NCBI RefSeq assembly: GCF_038443705.2 | Contig: NZ_CP151767.2 | Span: 3,649,501-3,713,500 of the forward strand | Direction of reading: 5' to 3' | DNA: 64,000 nt | DNA from: Yoonia sp. SS1-5 | Lineage (GTDB): Bacteria > Pseudomonadota > Alphaproteobacteria > Rhodobacterales > Rhodobacteraceae | Shown: positions 19,185 through 28,686 of the stretch, in pieces | Position numbering within the stretch: position 1 is the stretch's first letter | Layout: the number at the start of each line of letters is the position of its first letter | The notes under the pieces: model-generated | Told to the model about the DNA's origin: nothing | Seen by the model: the letters and a program-made list of their open reading frames with translations, nothing else | The model's database searches: none | Position numbers and translations under genes: made by a program

Positions 19185-20591
19185 ATGTCCCCCAAAACGC
19201 TCTATGATAAAATCTGGGATGCCCATGTGGCCCACGAGGCCGAGGATGGCACCTGCCTGCTCTATATTGATCGCCATCTGGTCCACGAGGTGACCAGCCC
19301 GCAAGCCTTTGAAGGGCTGCGCATGGCAGGCCGCCAAGTGCGCGCGCCGGAAAAGACGATTGCCGTGCCGGACCATAACGTGCCGACAACAGCCGGTCGC
19401 GAAGACCCCAAGAACATGACCGAGGATAGCGCCATTCAGGTTGCGGCCCTCGACAAGAATGCCAAGGATTTCGGCATTCACTATTATCCGGTATCCGATG
19501 TCCGTCAGGGGATCGTGCATATCGTCGGCCCAGAGCAGGGTTGGACATTGCCCGGCATGACCGTGGTGTGCGGCGACAGCCACACCGCCACCCACGGCGC
19601 CTTTGGTGCGCTGGCCCACGGGATCGGCACCTCCGAGGTCGAACATGTTCTGGCGACGCAAACGCTGATCCAGAAGAAATCCAAAAACATGAAGGTCGAG
19701 ATTACGGGCAAGCTGCGCCCCGGTGTGACGGCCAAGGACATTACCCTGTCTGTCATCGGTGAAACCGGGACTGCCGGCGGGACCGGCTACGTCATCGAAT
19801 ATATGGGCGAGGCAATCCGCGATCTGTCCATGGAAGGGCGTATGACCGTCTGCAACATGGCCATCGAAGGCGGCGCACGCGCCGGGATCATCGCGCCGGA
19901 TGAGAAGACCTATGAATATTGCATGGGCCGCCCGCATGCACCGAAAGGGGCCGCGTGGGAGGCTGCGGTTGCGTGGTGGAAAACGCTGTATTCCGATGAC
20001 GATGCGCATTGGGACAAGGTTGTGACGATCAAGGGCGAGGATATCGCGCCTGTGGTCACTTGGGGGACGTCGCCCGAGGATGTCCTGCCCATCACCGCGA
20101 CTGTGCCAGCTGCCGCGGATTTTGAAGGCGGCAAGGTCGGTGCGGCACAGCGCTCGCTTGACTATATGGACCTCAAGCCCGGCACCCCGCTGTCCGAGAT
20201 CGAAATTGACACGGTCTTTATCGGCTCTTGCACAAATGGCCGGATTGAGGATTTGCGCGCCGCTGCCGCGATCCTGAAAGGCAAGAAGAAGAAAGACGGG
20301 CTGCGGGCGATGGTTGTGCCCGGCTCGGGTCTTGTGCGTGCGCAGGCCGAGGAAGAAGGCCTTGCGGATATCTTTAAAGACGCCGGGTTTGAATGGCGCC
20401 TTGCGGGCTGTTCCATGTGTCTGGCGATGAACCCCGATCAACTGGCCCCGGGCGAACGCTGTGCGGCAACGTCGAACCGGAATTTCGAAGGGCGCCAGGG
20501 CCGGGGCGGACGTACCCATCTGATGTCGCCGCAAATGGCGGCAGCGGCTGCGATTACGGGCAAACTGACTGACGTGCGGGAGATGATGTAA
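19185..20591 (+). CDS. leuC: 3-isopropylmalate dehydratase large subunit
   Basis: A 468-residue aconitase-family subunit. With LeuD it isomerises 2-isopropylmalate to 3-isopropylmalate in leucine synthesis, using a 4Fe-4S cluster. The cluster cysteines are visible in [15 protein letters not shown] (about residue 348) and in [13 protein letters not shown] (about 408-411). DHNVPTT and [13 protein letters not shown] mark the substrate region. GGGAGAGGACC precedes the ATG at 19185. A lipoprotein gene overlaps its stop and separates it from leuD. Confidence 0.97.
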   Translation: MSPKTLYDKIWDAHVAHEAEDGTCLLYIDRHLVHEVTSPQAFEGLRMAGRQVRAPEKTIAVPDHNVPTTAGREDPKNMTEDSAIQVAALDKNAKDFGIHYYPVSDVRQGIVHIVGPEQGWTLPGMTVVCGDSHTATHGAFGALAHGIGTSEVEHVLATQTLIQKKSKNMKVEITGKLRPGVTAKDITLSVIGETGTAGGTGYVIEYMGEAIRDLSMEGRMTVCNMAIEGGARAGIIAPDEKTYEYCMGRPHAPKGAAWEAAVAWWKTLYSDDDAHWDKVVTIKGEDIAPVVTWGTSPEDVLPITATVPAAADFEGGKVGAAQRSLDYMDLKPGTPLSEIEIDTVFIGSCTNGRIEDLRAAAAILKGKKKKDGLRAMVVPGSGLVRAQAEEEGLADIFKDAGFEWRLAGCSMCLAMNPDQLAPGERCAATSNRNFEGRQGRGGRTHLMSPQMAAAAAITGKLTDVREMM

Positions 20592-20962
20592 TGATGACAG
20601 ATTTACAGGGTCTGGGCGGACTGCGTATAGCAATTTTGGCAGCGGTAGTTGCTGGGTTGAGCGCATGCGGAAGCGCGTCGGATATATCGACGCGGAATGC
20701 CGACTATTTCGGGGCCTCGCTGAAGGATGGTACGATATCGGGCAGCTACAATCCGGCAGGGTATGACGGTGGTCTGGTCCAGAACCAGATCAGGGCCGTT
20801 TGCGTTGACGAGGTATTGGGGGGCTACTCCGAAACGCCTGGTGATGCTGGTCTTGTTGCGTTCTCCGCGACGTGTGCAAACGGAACAACCTTCCGCCGTG
20901 CGTTTATGGAAATTGAGCGGTTGCCGAGCGGTAATTTCGCTGTCGAGATCACGGGGTCTTAA
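20591..20962 (+). CDS. Hypothetical lipoprotein between leuC and leuD
   Basis: A 123-residue protein (or 122 from the second ATG at 20594) with a hydrophobic segment ending in the lipobox LSAC (about residues 23-26), predicted to be lipid-anchored. The mature part has two further Cys (VCVDEV, ATCANG) that may form a disulfide. I recognise no family. Its start overlaps the leuC stop by one base and it ends 3 bases before leuD, so it must be transcribed with the leucine genes. No role in leucine synthesis is known or implied by the sequence. Confidence 0.75.
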   Translation: MMTDLQGLGGLRIAILAAVVAGLSACGSASDISTRNADYFGASLKDGTISGSYNPAGYDGGLVQNQIRAVCVDEVLGGYSETPGDAGLVAFSATCANGTTFRRAFMEIERLPSGNFAVEITGS

Positions 20963-20965
20963 ATC

Positions 20966-21571
20966 ATGCAAAAATTCACAAAACTCAGCGGCATTGCCGC
21001 CCCGCTGCCATTGGTCAATATCGACACCGATATGATCATCCCCAAGCAGTTTTTGAAAACGATCAAGCGCTCTGGCCTTGGCGTGAACCTGTTTGACGAG
21101 ATGCGATATGATGACGACGGCAAGGAAATCCCGGATTTCGTGCTGAACAAGCCGCAATATCGCGATGCGCAGATCCTTGTGGCTGGTGACAATTTCGGTT
21201 GCGGGTCTTCGCGCGAACATGCCCCTTGGGCCATCGCGGATTTTGGGATCACCTGTGTGATTGCCCCATCTTATGCGGACATCTTTTACAACAACTGCTT
21301 CAAGAACGGCATCCTGCCGATCGCCTTGCCGCAAGAGCAGGTTGATGTGCTCATTAAGGATGCCGAGAAGGGCGCAAATGCGCGTATCGAGGTGGATCTG
21401 GAGGCGCAGACAATCACCTCATCGGATGGGGATGTCTTTAGTTTCGAGGTGGATGCATTCAAAAAGCATTGTCTTCTCAATGGTTTGGACGATATCGGGC
21501 TGACCATGGAGAAGGCCGGGGCGATTGACAGCTTTGAGGCGCAGGCCGCCGCTGCCCGACCTTGGGTCTAG
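20966..21571 (+). CDS. leuD: 3-isopropylmalate dehydratase small subunit
   Basis: A 201-residue partner of LeuC forming the swivelling domain of isopropylmalate isomerase. The family marks are INTDMI-like [15 protein letters not shown] at the start and [17 protein letters not shown] near residues 73-89, which carries the substrate-binding GSSR. The length is normal. It follows the lipoprotein gene by 3 bases. Confidence 0.97.
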   Translation: MQKFTKLSGIAAPLPLVNIDTDMIIPKQFLKTIKRSGLGVNLFDEMRYDDDGKEIPDFVLNKPQYRDAQILVAGDNFGCGSSREHAPWAIADFGITCVIAPSYADIFYNNCFKNGILPIALPQEQVDVLIKDAEKGANARIEVDLEAQTITSSDGDVFSFEVDAFKKHCLLNGLDDIGLTMEKAGAIDSFEAQAAAARPWV

Positions 21572-21580
21572 GAAGGATGT

Positions 21581-21603
21581 GCGGGGCCCGCTTTGGGCCT
21601 CGC
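21581..21603 (+). terminator. GC-rich hairpin after leuD
   Basis: GCGGGGCCC and GGGCCTCGC can pair with one G-U over a 5-base loop, starting 10 bases after the leuD stop. There is no T-run, so it may stabilise the mRNA end or act with Rho rather than being an intrinsic terminator. Confidence 0.4.
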
Positions 21604-21924
21604 ATCTCGACGCCGCGCCGGGGGCGCCGAAAAATCCCCTGCCTGGTTTATTTTCCCCTTTTCGAAATACGCGCTTTGCGTGTATCAGCAAGGCTCGCTA
21701 CACGGCGTCATGCGGTGTGGTGCCGCATATGTCCCGTTTGATGGTTGCAATCGCGCACCAGTAGGGCGGTGAAATGGGCGGCCACCCAACATGTGCGAGA
21801 CGAAGCATTGATGGCGAGGCTGGGTTGGGTGACATATTGGCCGGGCGACACGCGTTGCTTGAGCCAAAGACCAGGTTGTTTGGATATCGTGGACGGTTTT
21901 CGGACAAAAGGGAGATAGGATAAG
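21604..21924. other. Intergenic region, no gene seen
   Basis: Roughly 320 bases between leuD and the following membrane-protein gene. Short open frames on both strands have no convincing start or family likeness. The last part, ending GGGAGATAGGATAAGGTG, supplies the ribosome binding region for the next gene. I see no RNA gene or repeat. Confidence 0.5.
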
Positions 21925-22764
21925 GTGCTATTTCGACTGCCAGGAGCGTTGGTACGCGCCGGCCTTGTGGTCTTGTTGGTGACCTTGCCTGCGGTCCTCT
22001 TGCCAGGGGGGACAAATGACGGGCGGCAGGTCGTGGCCCTTGTGTCGATCTTTGCCGCGCTTTTTACCATTGTGGAATATAGCGCCGCCAGCCCGAGCCT
22101 TGTCGAATTTCGCGATGCGCCGCCGTTCAACCGGGTGCGATTTTGCGCGCTTTTTGCGACAGTGTTTTCTTTGTCGATCATCCTTCGGGGCTATGATGCG
22201 CCCTCGGCCCTAACCGGCTTTTTCCATAGTAGCGTGTCGCAGGTTGGGGCGACCACAGACTTTCCGTTCTCGCCCGTGCGGATGATGGTCAATATGATGC
22301 CGGACGGCACAAGCGCGCAGGTAATCGAGACGTTGCGCAATGCAGCGGGGCTGGCTTATGTGATTTCGATCCTGTCGCTGATCTGGTTTGTCGTGCTGCT
22401 TCGCCTGCAGCATTGGCCGCGCCGAGGGGGTGCGTTTAATGTCTGGATCAATCTGCCGACATTTGACCCGACCACCGGGGGCGATGTGGTCCGCAGGCTG
22501 ACCCGTGACGGACGCATTAACATTATCTTAGGACTTCTGTTGCCCTTCTTGGTGCCATTGATTGTGCGTGCTGCCGTCGGTTTTGGGACGCCGATCCGAT
22601 TGGATGACCCGCAGACACTGATTTGGACAGTTGCCGCATGGGCCTTTTTGCCAGCCAGTATCGTGATGCGCGGTATCGCCCTCAGCCGGGTTGCGCATAT
22701 GATCCGCATCCAGCGCAAAAAGGCACAGGAAAAGGCCGCCGCAAATGGTATGATTGCGGCCTGA
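21925..22764 (+). CDS. Conserved hypothetical membrane protein
   Basis: A 279-residue protein with about six predicted membrane helices (residues 8-28, 38-53, 70-88, 140-160, 200-222, 235-255), with a basic Lys/Arg-rich C-terminus (IRIQRKKAQEKAA). I recognise no characterised family; similar proteins occur in Rhodobacteraceae. The start given is a TTG-free choice following GGGAGATAGGATAAG. It is followed by, and probably overlaps, an endonuclease/phosphatase-family gene. Confidence 0.75.
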   Translation: MLFRLPGALVRAGLVVLLVTLPAVLLPGGTNDGRQVVALVSIFAALFTIVEYSAASPSLVEFRDAPPFNRVRFCALFATVFSLSIILRGYDAPSALTGFFHSSVSQVGATTDFPFSPVRMMVNMMPDGTSAQVIETLRNAAGLAYVISILSLIWFVVLLRLQHWPRRGGAFNVWINLPTFDPTTGGDVVRRLTRDGRINIILGLLLPFLVPLIVRAAVGFGTPIRLDDPQTLIWTVAAWAFLPASIVMRGIALSRVAHMIRIQRKKAQEKAAANGMIAA

Positions 22765-23750
22765 TACTGATCTGCCTGCCGCTTGCAGCCAGCGCCGATA
22801 CCTACCGGATCGCCACCTATGCAGCCCCACTTAGCCGCGATGGCCCGGGCCTGTTGTTGCGTGATATCCAAAAGGGCGAAGACCCGCAGATCGCCGCCAT
22901 TATCGCGGCCATCGACATGGTTGCACCCGACCTGCTGGTCCTGACGGATTTTGACTATGACCTGGATGGCATCGCACTGGCGGCCTTTTCGGCAGCACTC
23001 GCCTCCCCCTTTCCCTATCAGTTTGCGCGTCGCCCCAATACCGGCATGGCCAGCGGGCTTGATCTGGACGGGAATGGCTGGCTGGGTGAGGCGCGCGATG
23101 CGCAGGGCTATGGTCGCTTTGCCGGCGACGGGGGCATGGCCATCCTGTCGCGGTTTTCGATTGATCGGTACGCGGTTGTTGATCTGTCGGGGCTGTTGTG
23201 GCGCGATATGCCCGGGGCCAGTTTGCCCGACGGCTTCTTTTCGGCGCAAGTGCTGGACGCACACCGGTTATCGACAAGCGGCCATTGGATCGTTCCGGTT
23301 CAGCCACCCGACAAAGCGCCGTTCCACGTGCTTGCATTCGCCGCCACGCCCCCTGTCTTCGACGGACCGGAAGATCGCAACGGGTTGCGCAACAGGGACG
23401 AATTGCGCTTGTGGACGCATGTTCTGGATGGTCATTTTGGACCGGCGCCTGCGCATTTCGTGCTTGCAGGAAACGCCAATCTTGACCCGCAGGACGGGGC
23501 CGGGTTTTCGCAGGCCATGGCGGAATTTCTGGCCGATCCGCGTTTGCAGGATCCGCTGCCCGGGATCCATACCGCAGACTGGCCTGATGACGGGCCGGGC
23601 AATCTGCGGGTCAGCTATGTCTTACCGGATGCAGAATGGCAGGTTCATGATGCAGGGGTCCACTGGCCCGCGGGGCAGCCGGGATCAACCGACAGCGACA
23701 GTCTGGTTGCCGGGCCGCACCACCTTGTTTGGGTTGATATCAGCCGGTAG
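22638..23750 (+). CDS. Endonuclease/exonuclease/phosphatase-family protein, start uncertain
   Basis: The clear protein runs from about 22761 to 23750 and begins with a signal-peptide-like LILICLPLAASA followed by DTYRIATYAAPL. Its body (IAAIDMVAPDLLVLTDFDYD, then RRPNTGMASGLDLDGNGW and LAGNANLDPQ) matches the secreted branch of the DNase I-like metal-dependent hydrolases, with the usual GDFN motif seen here as AGNANLDP. No ATG, GTG or TTG lies in frame at the signal peptide; the nearest in-frame ATG is 22638, deep inside the upstream gene. A CTG start at 22761 or a small indel is possible. Its end overlaps the convergent oxidoreductase by 66 bases. Confidence 0.7.
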   Translation: MGLFASQYRDARYRPQPGCAYDPHPAQKGTGKGRRKWYDCGLILICLPLAASADTYRIATYAAPLSRDGPGLLLRDIQKGEDPQIAAIIAAIDMVAPDLLVLTDFDYDLDGIALAAFSAALASPFPYQFARRPNTGMASGLDLDGNGWLGEARDAQGYGRFAGDGGMAILSRFSIDRYAVVDLSGLLWRDMPGASLPDGFFSAQVLDAHRLSTSGHWIVPVQPPDKAPFHVLAFAATPPVFDGPEDRNGLRNRDELRLWTHVLDGHFGPAPAHFVLAGNANLDPQDGAGFSQAMAEFLADPRLQDPLPGIHTADWPDDGPGNLRVSYVLPDAEWQVHDAGVHWPAGQPGSTDSDSLVAGPHHLVWVDISR

Positions 23751-24593
23751 GCCACACAACATCACCTCGTCCATCGGGGTTGGGGTAAAATCGGGCAGCA
23801 GGCGCCGGAACTTTGCATCACCGATGCGGTGCGGCATCGTGTAGAGGTAGCGCATTTCCCGCATTTCGCGGGCAAGTTCCCAAAACGGGCTGAGGATCGT
23901 CATCAACCACCAGGGAAACCGGCTCAGGCGCAGGCGTCGGGTGACATGGGTCTGCACCCGCGTATGCAGTTCGGTCATCGTAAAGCTGTGACCGGGAAAG
24001 GGGACATCCTCGAACTGGCCCAACTGCGCGCGTTTTTCCGCCAGCATCAGGGCTGCCCGCGCCCAGTCAGGCATATAGGCATAGGCCTGCATACTGTCCG
24101 GGTCGCCCGGCGTGGTCAGCTTTCCGCGGCTGACATTGCGCATGATCAAAAGGCTCATCAGATCGCCATTGCCGTTGGGGTCGATGAAGTTCCCGGCCCG
24201 CAGGATGATCGTTTGCACCCCGGACGCCTGATAGGCCTGTTCCATGGCAATCCTGATCCTGCCTTTGCGAGTCTCGGCGATCTGCGGCGTGTCTTCGTCG
24301 AATGTGCCGGGCTGATCCCCGAAATTATAGACATTGCCCGGGATGATGACAGTTGCGCCGGTGGCCTTGGCGGCTGCAATGACCTGCCGGGTGATTTTCG
24401 GGATTTCCGTGGCCCAGTTATGGTAGTTCGGCGGGTTCAATCCGTTGATGATGACGTCCGCGCCTTGTGCGGCCTGCACCATGTCGGTCCCGCGTTCATA
24501 TCTGCGGACGGTCCAGCCTGCGTTCCAGAATGTTTCGGCGGCGTGGCTGCCGATCTTGCCGTTTGCGCCTAATATCAAAACTGTTTGTGCCAT
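23685..24593 (-). CDS. NAD(P)-binding epimerase/oxidoreductase-like protein
   Basis: A 302-residue protein of the extended short-chain dehydrogenase/epimerase type. TVLILGANGKIGSHAAETF at residues 4-22 is the glycine-rich nucleotide-binding turn. The rest (GADVIINGLNPPNYHNW, VIIPGNVYNFG, LRAGNFIDPN) resembles NAD-dependent epimerases that lack the canonical YxxxK at its usual place, so the enzyme activity is uncertain. It is divergent from a LysR gene, a common arrangement in which the regulator controls its neighbour. Confidence 0.85.
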   Translation of the reverse strand: MAQTVLILGANGKIGSHAAETFWNAGWTVRRYERGTDMVQAAQGADVIINGLNPPNYHNWATEIPKITRQVIAAAKATGATVIIPGNVYNFGDQPGTFDEDTPQIAETRKGRIRIAMEQAYQASGVQTIILRAGNFIDPNGNGDLMSLLIMRNVSRGKLTTPGDPDSMQAYAYMPDWARAALMLAEKRAQLGQFEDVPFPGHSFTMTELHTRVQTHVTRRLRLSRFPWWLMTILSPFWELAREMREMRYLYTMPHRIGDAKFRRLLPDFTPTPMDEVMLCGLPADINPNKVVRPGNQTVAVG

Positions 24594-24675
24594 TACGCGT
24601 CTCCGTAGCTGCTGTTGCCTTGGAGATTGCGCTATTCACCATTTAAAAGGAATTGCCGAAATTTGCAGATCATAT

Positions 24676-24689
24676 ATTCATAAATGAAT
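24676..24689. promoter_or_regulatory. ATTCAT-AA-ATGAAT palindrome
   Basis: A 14-base dyad in the AT-rich 94-base gap between the divergent oxidoreductase and LysR genes; it overlaps the first two bases of the LysR start codon. It could be an autoregulatory LysR site. This is inferred from position only. Confidence 0.35.
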
Positions 24690-25584
24690 GGAAAAGGCGC
24701 TCGCATCTCTTGATTGGTCATTGATACAGGCATTTCTGGCTGTCGCAGAGGCGGGCAGTCTGTCGGCTGCGGCCCGGCAATTGGGCACCAGCCAGCCGAC
24801 ACTGGGCCGCCAGATCAAGGCGATCGAGGCGCAGTTGGGCGCCGAGTTGTTTCGCCGCCAAGCCCGGGGTTTTGCGCTGACCCAGACCGGGGCCGATCTG
24901 GTCGCCCCGGCCAAAACAATGCGTGCGGCCGTGCGGCAGATTGCGCTGACAGCAGCCGGGCAGCAGGCCAGACTGGACGGCACCGTGCGCATCACGGCCA
25001 GTGTCGCGACATCGGTGATGCATCTGCCGCCCATCATCGCGCATATCCGCAAGCTTGAACCGGAAATCGCCATCGAACTGGTGCCCAGCGATGACAGCCG
25101 CAACCTGCTATACCGCGAGGCGGATATCGCCGTGCGCATGTACCGTCCCACACAGCTTGATCTGGTGACGCAGCATCTGGGCGATATCGAGCTGGGGATC
25201 TTCGCATCCAACACCTATGTGGCTGAACGCGGGATGCCGCGCGCGCTGTCTGATATGCTGGATCATGATTTTGTGGGCTATGACACCAACAAGCAGATTA
25301 TCGAGGGGTTCGCGGCCATGGGCATGGCGGTCACCCGCGATCTGTTCAAGGTGCGGGTCGATGATAACGTTGCCTATTGGGAGATGGTGCGCGCCGGTTG
25401 CGGGATCGGATTTGCGCAGGCTGATGTCGGGCGGCGTGATCCTGTGGTGACGGAGATTGACCTGGGGCTGACTTTGCCAACCCTGCCGATCTGGCTGACA
25501 GCACATGAGGTGATGCGCCATACCCCCCGGATCCGCCGTGTGTGGGAGTTGCTTGAGGGCGGGTTGAAGCCGCTGGTGTCTTGA
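24688..25584 (+). CDS. LysR-family transcriptional regulator
   Basis: A 298-residue DNA-binding regulator. The winged helix-turn-helix spans about residues 8-66 (FLAVAEAGSLSAAARQLGTS, then QPTLGRQIKAIEAQLGAELF). The remainder is a periplasmic-binding-protein-like ligand domain. It is divergent from the epimerase-like gene at 23685, which is its likely target. The ATG at 24688 (MEKALASLDW) fits the domain start. Confidence 0.93.
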   Translation: MEKALASLDWSLIQAFLAVAEAGSLSAAARQLGTSQPTLGRQIKAIEAQLGAELFRRQARGFALTQTGADLVAPAKTMRAAVRQIALTAAGQQARLDGTVRITASVATSVMHLPPIIAHIRKLEPEIAIELVPSDDSRNLLYREADIAVRMYRPTQLDLVTQHLGDIELGIFASNTYVAERGMPRALSDMLDHDFVGYDTNKQIIEGFAAMGMAVTRDLFKVRVDDNVAYWEMVRAGCGIGFAQADVGRRDPVVTEIDLGLTLPTLPIWLTAHEVMRHTPRIRRVWELLEGGLKPLVS

Positions 25585-25641
25585 ACCCGCCGTCCTGTCG
25601 CGCTAGGGCCATGCCGAACGCGCAAACAAGGACATCATACC

Positions 25642-26748
25642 ATGGCAAACCCATCCCTTTTGATCCTCGCCGGTGACGGCATCGGCCCCGAAGTCATGGA
25701 CCAGGTCAAGCGCATCGTCGGCTGGTTTGGCGACAAGCGTGATCTGACCTTTGACGTGTCCGAGGATCTGGTGGGCGGTGCCGCCTATGACAAGCATGGC
25801 GTGCCTTTGGCCGACGAAACGATGGCCAAGGCGCAAGAGGTTGACGCCGTGTTGTTGGGGGCTGTGGGTGGCCCGAAATACGATGATCTGGACTTTAGCC
25901 TGAAGCCCGAGCGTGGCCTGCTGCGCCTGCGCAAGGAAATGGACCTTTTTGCAAACCTGCGCCCCGCGCAGTGTTTTGATGCACTGGCCGATTTTTCGTC
26001 ATTGAAAAAGGACATCGTGTCCGGTCTGGACATCATGATCGTGCGCGAACTGACATCGGGCGTCTACTTTGGTGAACCGCGCGGCATCCATATCGAAGAC
26101 AACATGCGTGTGGGTGTGAATACCCAGCGTTACACTGAGGCAGAGATTGAACGCGCCGCCCGCGCCGCCTTTGATCTGGCCCGCAAGCGGAACAACAAGG
26201 TCTGTTCGATGGAAAAGGCCAATGTCATGGAAAGCGGTATCTTGTGGCGCGATGTGGTCAACGAGGTGCATCAGGCCGATTATGCGGATGTAGAACTGTC
26301 CCATATGTATGCCGATAACGGTGCCATGCAGTTGGTCCGCGCGCCCAAGCAGTTTGACGTAATCCTGACCGATAACCTGTTTGGTGACATCCTGTCGGAT
26401 TGTGCCGCGATGCTGACCGGCTCGCTGGGGATGTTGCCATCTGCGTCGCTGGGTCTGCCCATGGCCAACGGCCGCCCCAAGGCGATGTACGAGCCCGTTC
26501 ACGGGTCTGCCCCGGATATCACCGGGCAGGGCAAGGCGAACCCGATTGCATGCATTCTGTCTTTCGCGATGGCGCTGCGTTATTCCTTTGACGAAGGGGC
26601 CGAGGCTGACCGGCTGGAAGCCGCCATTGAAAAGGTCCTGGCCGATGGGGCCCGCACGGCCGACCTGATGGGACCCGAGGGCGGCACCTCGCTGAGCACA
26701 ACCGAGATGGGCGATGTCATCCTTGCGGCGCTTGACGACAGCCTCTGA
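25642..26748 (+). CDS. leuB: 3-isopropylmalate dehydrogenase
   Basis: A 368-residue NAD-dependent decarboxylating dehydrogenase, the third step of leucine synthesis. [20 protein letters not shown] opens the protein; [15 protein letters not shown], the catalytic [20 protein letters not shown] region and the NLFGDILSD metal site are present, and [14 protein letters not shown] is the NAD-binding region. It lies about 4 kb downstream of leuCD, separated by five unrelated genes, two of them minus-strand or divergent, so it has its own promoter. Confidence 0.97.
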   Translation: MANPSLLILAGDGIGPEVMDQVKRIVGWFGDKRDLTFDVSEDLVGGAAYDKHGVPLADETMAKAQEVDAVLLGAVGGPKYDDLDFSLKPERGLLRLRKEMDLFANLRPAQCFDALADFSSLKKDIVSGLDIMIVRELTSGVYFGEPRGIHIEDNMRVGVNTQRYTEAEIERAARAAFDLARKRNNKVCSMEKANVMESGILWRDVVNEVHQADYADVELSHMYADNGAMQLVRAPKQFDVILTDNLFGDILSDCAAMLTGSLGMLPSASLGLPMANGRPKAMYEPVHGSAPDITGQGKANPIACILSFAMALRYSFDEGAEADRLEAAIEKVLADGARTADLMGPEGGTSLSTTEMGDVILAALDDSL

Positions 26749-26770
26749 CACGCGGTGATGGTTGTTTCTT

Positions 26771-26795
26771 GGCTGGAACCGGCCTGTTTCCAGCC
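26771..26795 (+). terminator. Hairpin after leuB
   Basis: GGCTGGAA and TTCCAGCC pair perfectly (8 bases) 23 bases after the leuB stop. No T-run follows, so it is at best a weak or Rho-assisted end. Confidence 0.4.
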
Positions 26796-26829
26796 TGGAA
26801 TAAGCAAGATTCCGCTGGTAATGCGTCAG

Positions 26830-26850
26830 GCGTTAAGGTAGTGTTAACGC
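26830..26850. promoter_or_regulatory. GCGTTAA-N7-TTAACGC inverted repeat
   Basis: A perfect 7-base dyad with a 7-base spacer, about 50 bases before the VPLPA-CTERM gene and in its likely promoter region. It looks like an operator for a dimeric regulator, which I cannot name. Confidence 0.45.
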
Positions 26851-26901
26851 AAGCCTCAGGGCTAATGTGTGAAATAGTTCAATTAAGTTATTGGATACAA
26901 A

Positions 26902-27573
26902 ATGAATTATTTAGTGAAACGACTCGCTGCAGCAGTGGTGGCAACCGTAGTTGCCGTGCCCGCGATGGCAGCGACAGTCAACTTCGACTTCATGAACGGT
27001 GTGCCAGGTGCGCAGTACACCAACGGCGGTGGCTACACCGCAACGGTCGACGATCTGACAATGAATGTGACGGCGGGGCGCTATCGCGCACCTCCGGGCG
27101 CGCCGAATGATACAATCATCGACAGCGATTGTTCTGATGGTGGATGTGGCAACTGGGGTTTCCGGTATGTGCGTCAAACCAGCCGTGGCCTTGGGATCGC
27201 CGGTTTCTGGGACGGAAGTTCCATTGACGGTAACTTCGGCAACGACCTGATCACTTTCGCCTTTGATCGTGTGATTGACTTTACCCAGGTGATCTTCACC
27301 GGCGTTGACTGGAATGACGACTTTGACGTCTTCATCGACGGCGCGCTTGTGCAGGAAGAAATCGGTATCGCACACAACAACCCATTTGACCTTGCATCGC
27401 TTGCAGTGTCGTCCGGGACATCTATCAGCTTTGGTGCTGATGGTGCCTTTGACAACTTCCGCATCGGTGGTCTGCAGGTCGAAGTGGCGGCAGTTCCACT
27501 GCCAGCAGGTGCGTTGCTGCTGTTGACCGGCTTGTTCGGTATGGGGCTGATGCGCCGCCGCGCAACGGCTTAA
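26902..27573 (+). CDS. VPLPA-CTERM sorting domain protein
   Basis: A 223-residue exported protein with a signal peptide (MNYLVKRLAAAVVATVVAVP, then AMAATVNF). It ends with VPLPAGALLLLTGLFGMG and a short Arg tail (LMRRR), the VPLPA-CTERM sorting signal: a motif, one membrane helix and a basic end, analogous to PEP-CTERM and probably processed by an exosortase-type protease. The mature part is a single beta-rich domain (about 170 residues) with a Cys pair (SDCSDGGCGNWG). No exosortase gene lies in this window. The target of the protein is unknown. Confidence 0.88.
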   Translation: MNYLVKRLAAAVVATVVAVPAMAATVNFDFMNGVPGAQYTNGGGYTATVDDLTMNVTAGRYRAPPGAPNDTIIDSDCSDGGCGNWGFRYVRQTSRGLGIAGFWDGSSIDGNFGNDLITFAFDRVIDFTQVIFTGVDWNDDFDVFIDGALVQEEIGIAHNNPFDLASLAVSSGTSISFGADGAFDNFRIGGLQVEVAAVPLPAGALLLLTGLFGMGLMRRRATA

Positions 27574-27598
27574 GCCTGAAAAATAAACTTTTGTGATT

Positions 27599-27626
27599 GA
27601 GGCGGTCCATTGGGCCGCCTCTTTTC
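27599..27626 (+). terminator. Intrinsic terminator after the VPLPA-CTERM gene
   Basis: GAGGCGGTCC and GGGCCGCCTC form a 10-base stem (one G-U) with an ATT loop, followed by TTTTC. It ends the transcript of the preceding gene before the DMT transporter. Confidence 0.85.
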
Positions 27627-27693
27627 GTTGACGCGGACCGTTGCGTTTGTCAGTGCAGGCACAGGCAAACTTTATCGGTTGGGAAGGCGTCGC

Positions 27694-28659
27694 ATGTCTG
27701 CAAATGCAAAAGGTGCCCTGTTCGCGCTTCTGGCGTTTGGGGTGTTCGCGACGCATGATGCGGTCGTGAAAATACTGGGGGCGACCTACTCGCCCATCCA
27801 GATCGTCTTTTTCAGCGTCTTGCTAAGCTTTCCGCTGGCCACCGTCATGCTGATGCGTGATGTGGAGCCGGGAACATTGGTGCCAAAGCATCCATGGTGG
27901 ATGGCCTTGCGGACGGTGGCGGCTGTCGTCACAGGCGTGTCCGCATTCTATGCCTTTTCGGTGCTGCCGCTGGCGCAGACCTATGCCATCCTGTTTGCGT
28001 CACCACTTCTGATCACTGTGCTGGCCATTCCGGTCTTGGGTGAAAAGGTCCGCTTGCGCCGCTGGATGGCCGTGCTGGTGGGCCTGATCGGGGTTCTGGT
28101 GGTGCTGCGCCCGGGACAAACGGCCCTTTCGGCGGGCCATCTCGCGGCGCTGGTTGCTGCCGTGGGCGGATCTGTCGCGTCCATCGTCGTGCGCAAGATC
28201 GGCGCTGAAGAGCGCCCGGTTGTGATCCTGCTTTATCCGATGGTGGTGAATTTCGTGGTGATGGCCTGCGCCCTGCCATTCGTCTATCAGCCCATGCCGA
28301 TAGAGCATCTTGGGCTGCTGGCGGTCATCGCGACCTTTGCCTGGATTGCCAGCCGGCTTGTGATCAAGGCCTATCAGGTCGGCGAGGCGGCAATCATCGC
28401 CCCCATGCAATATAGCCAGATCATCTGGGCCACCGGTTTCGGCCTGTTGTTCTTTGACGAGACGATTGATCAGGCCACGATCATCGGCGCCGGGATCATC
28501 ATTGCCAGCGGCATGTATATTGTGCTGCGCGAAAGCCGTGGTGGCGGGTCCGAGAATACGCCTGTTCTGCGCACGCGGTCACGGTCCGAGACTGCAACCA
28601 CCCCGCGGGTGAGTCTTTTCATGCGATTTGCAGGCAAGGCGCCGCCCCGGCAGGACTAG
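27694..28659 (+). CDS. EamA-family DMT transporter
   Basis: A 321-residue inner-membrane protein with about ten helices in two EamA repeats (residues 5-135 and 150-285). It starts MSANAKGALFALLAFGVFAT; the second repeat contains AVGGSVASIVVRKIGAEERP and ends with LRESRGGGSE. Family members export amino acids or other small metabolites, but the substrate cannot be told. The frame opens at 27610 inside the preceding terminator, so the ATG at 27694, after GGGAAGGCG, is the start. Confidence 0.9.
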   Translation: MSANAKGALFALLAFGVFATHDAVVKILGATYSPIQIVFFSVLLSFPLATVMLMRDVEPGTLVPKHPWWMALRTVAAVVTGVSAFYAFSVLPLAQTYAILFASPLLITVLAIPVLGEKVRLRRWMAVLVGLIGVLVVLRPGQTALSAGHLAALVAAVGGSVASIVVRKIGAEERPVVILLYPMVVNFVVMACALPFVYQPMPIEHLGLLAVIATFAWIASRLVIKAYQVGEAAIIAPMQYSQIIWATGFGLLFFDETIDQATIIGAGIIIASGMYIVLRESRGGGSENTPVLRTRSRSETATTPRVSLFMRFAGKAPPRQD

Positions 28660-28686
28660 CGCATTTTTTGCCGCCCGGCCGTGGCC

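Noticed and set aside
18990..20666. A 558-codon minus-strand ORF opposite leuC
   Set aside because: Shadow of leuC; composition rich in His/Arg/Pro without domain or start signal.
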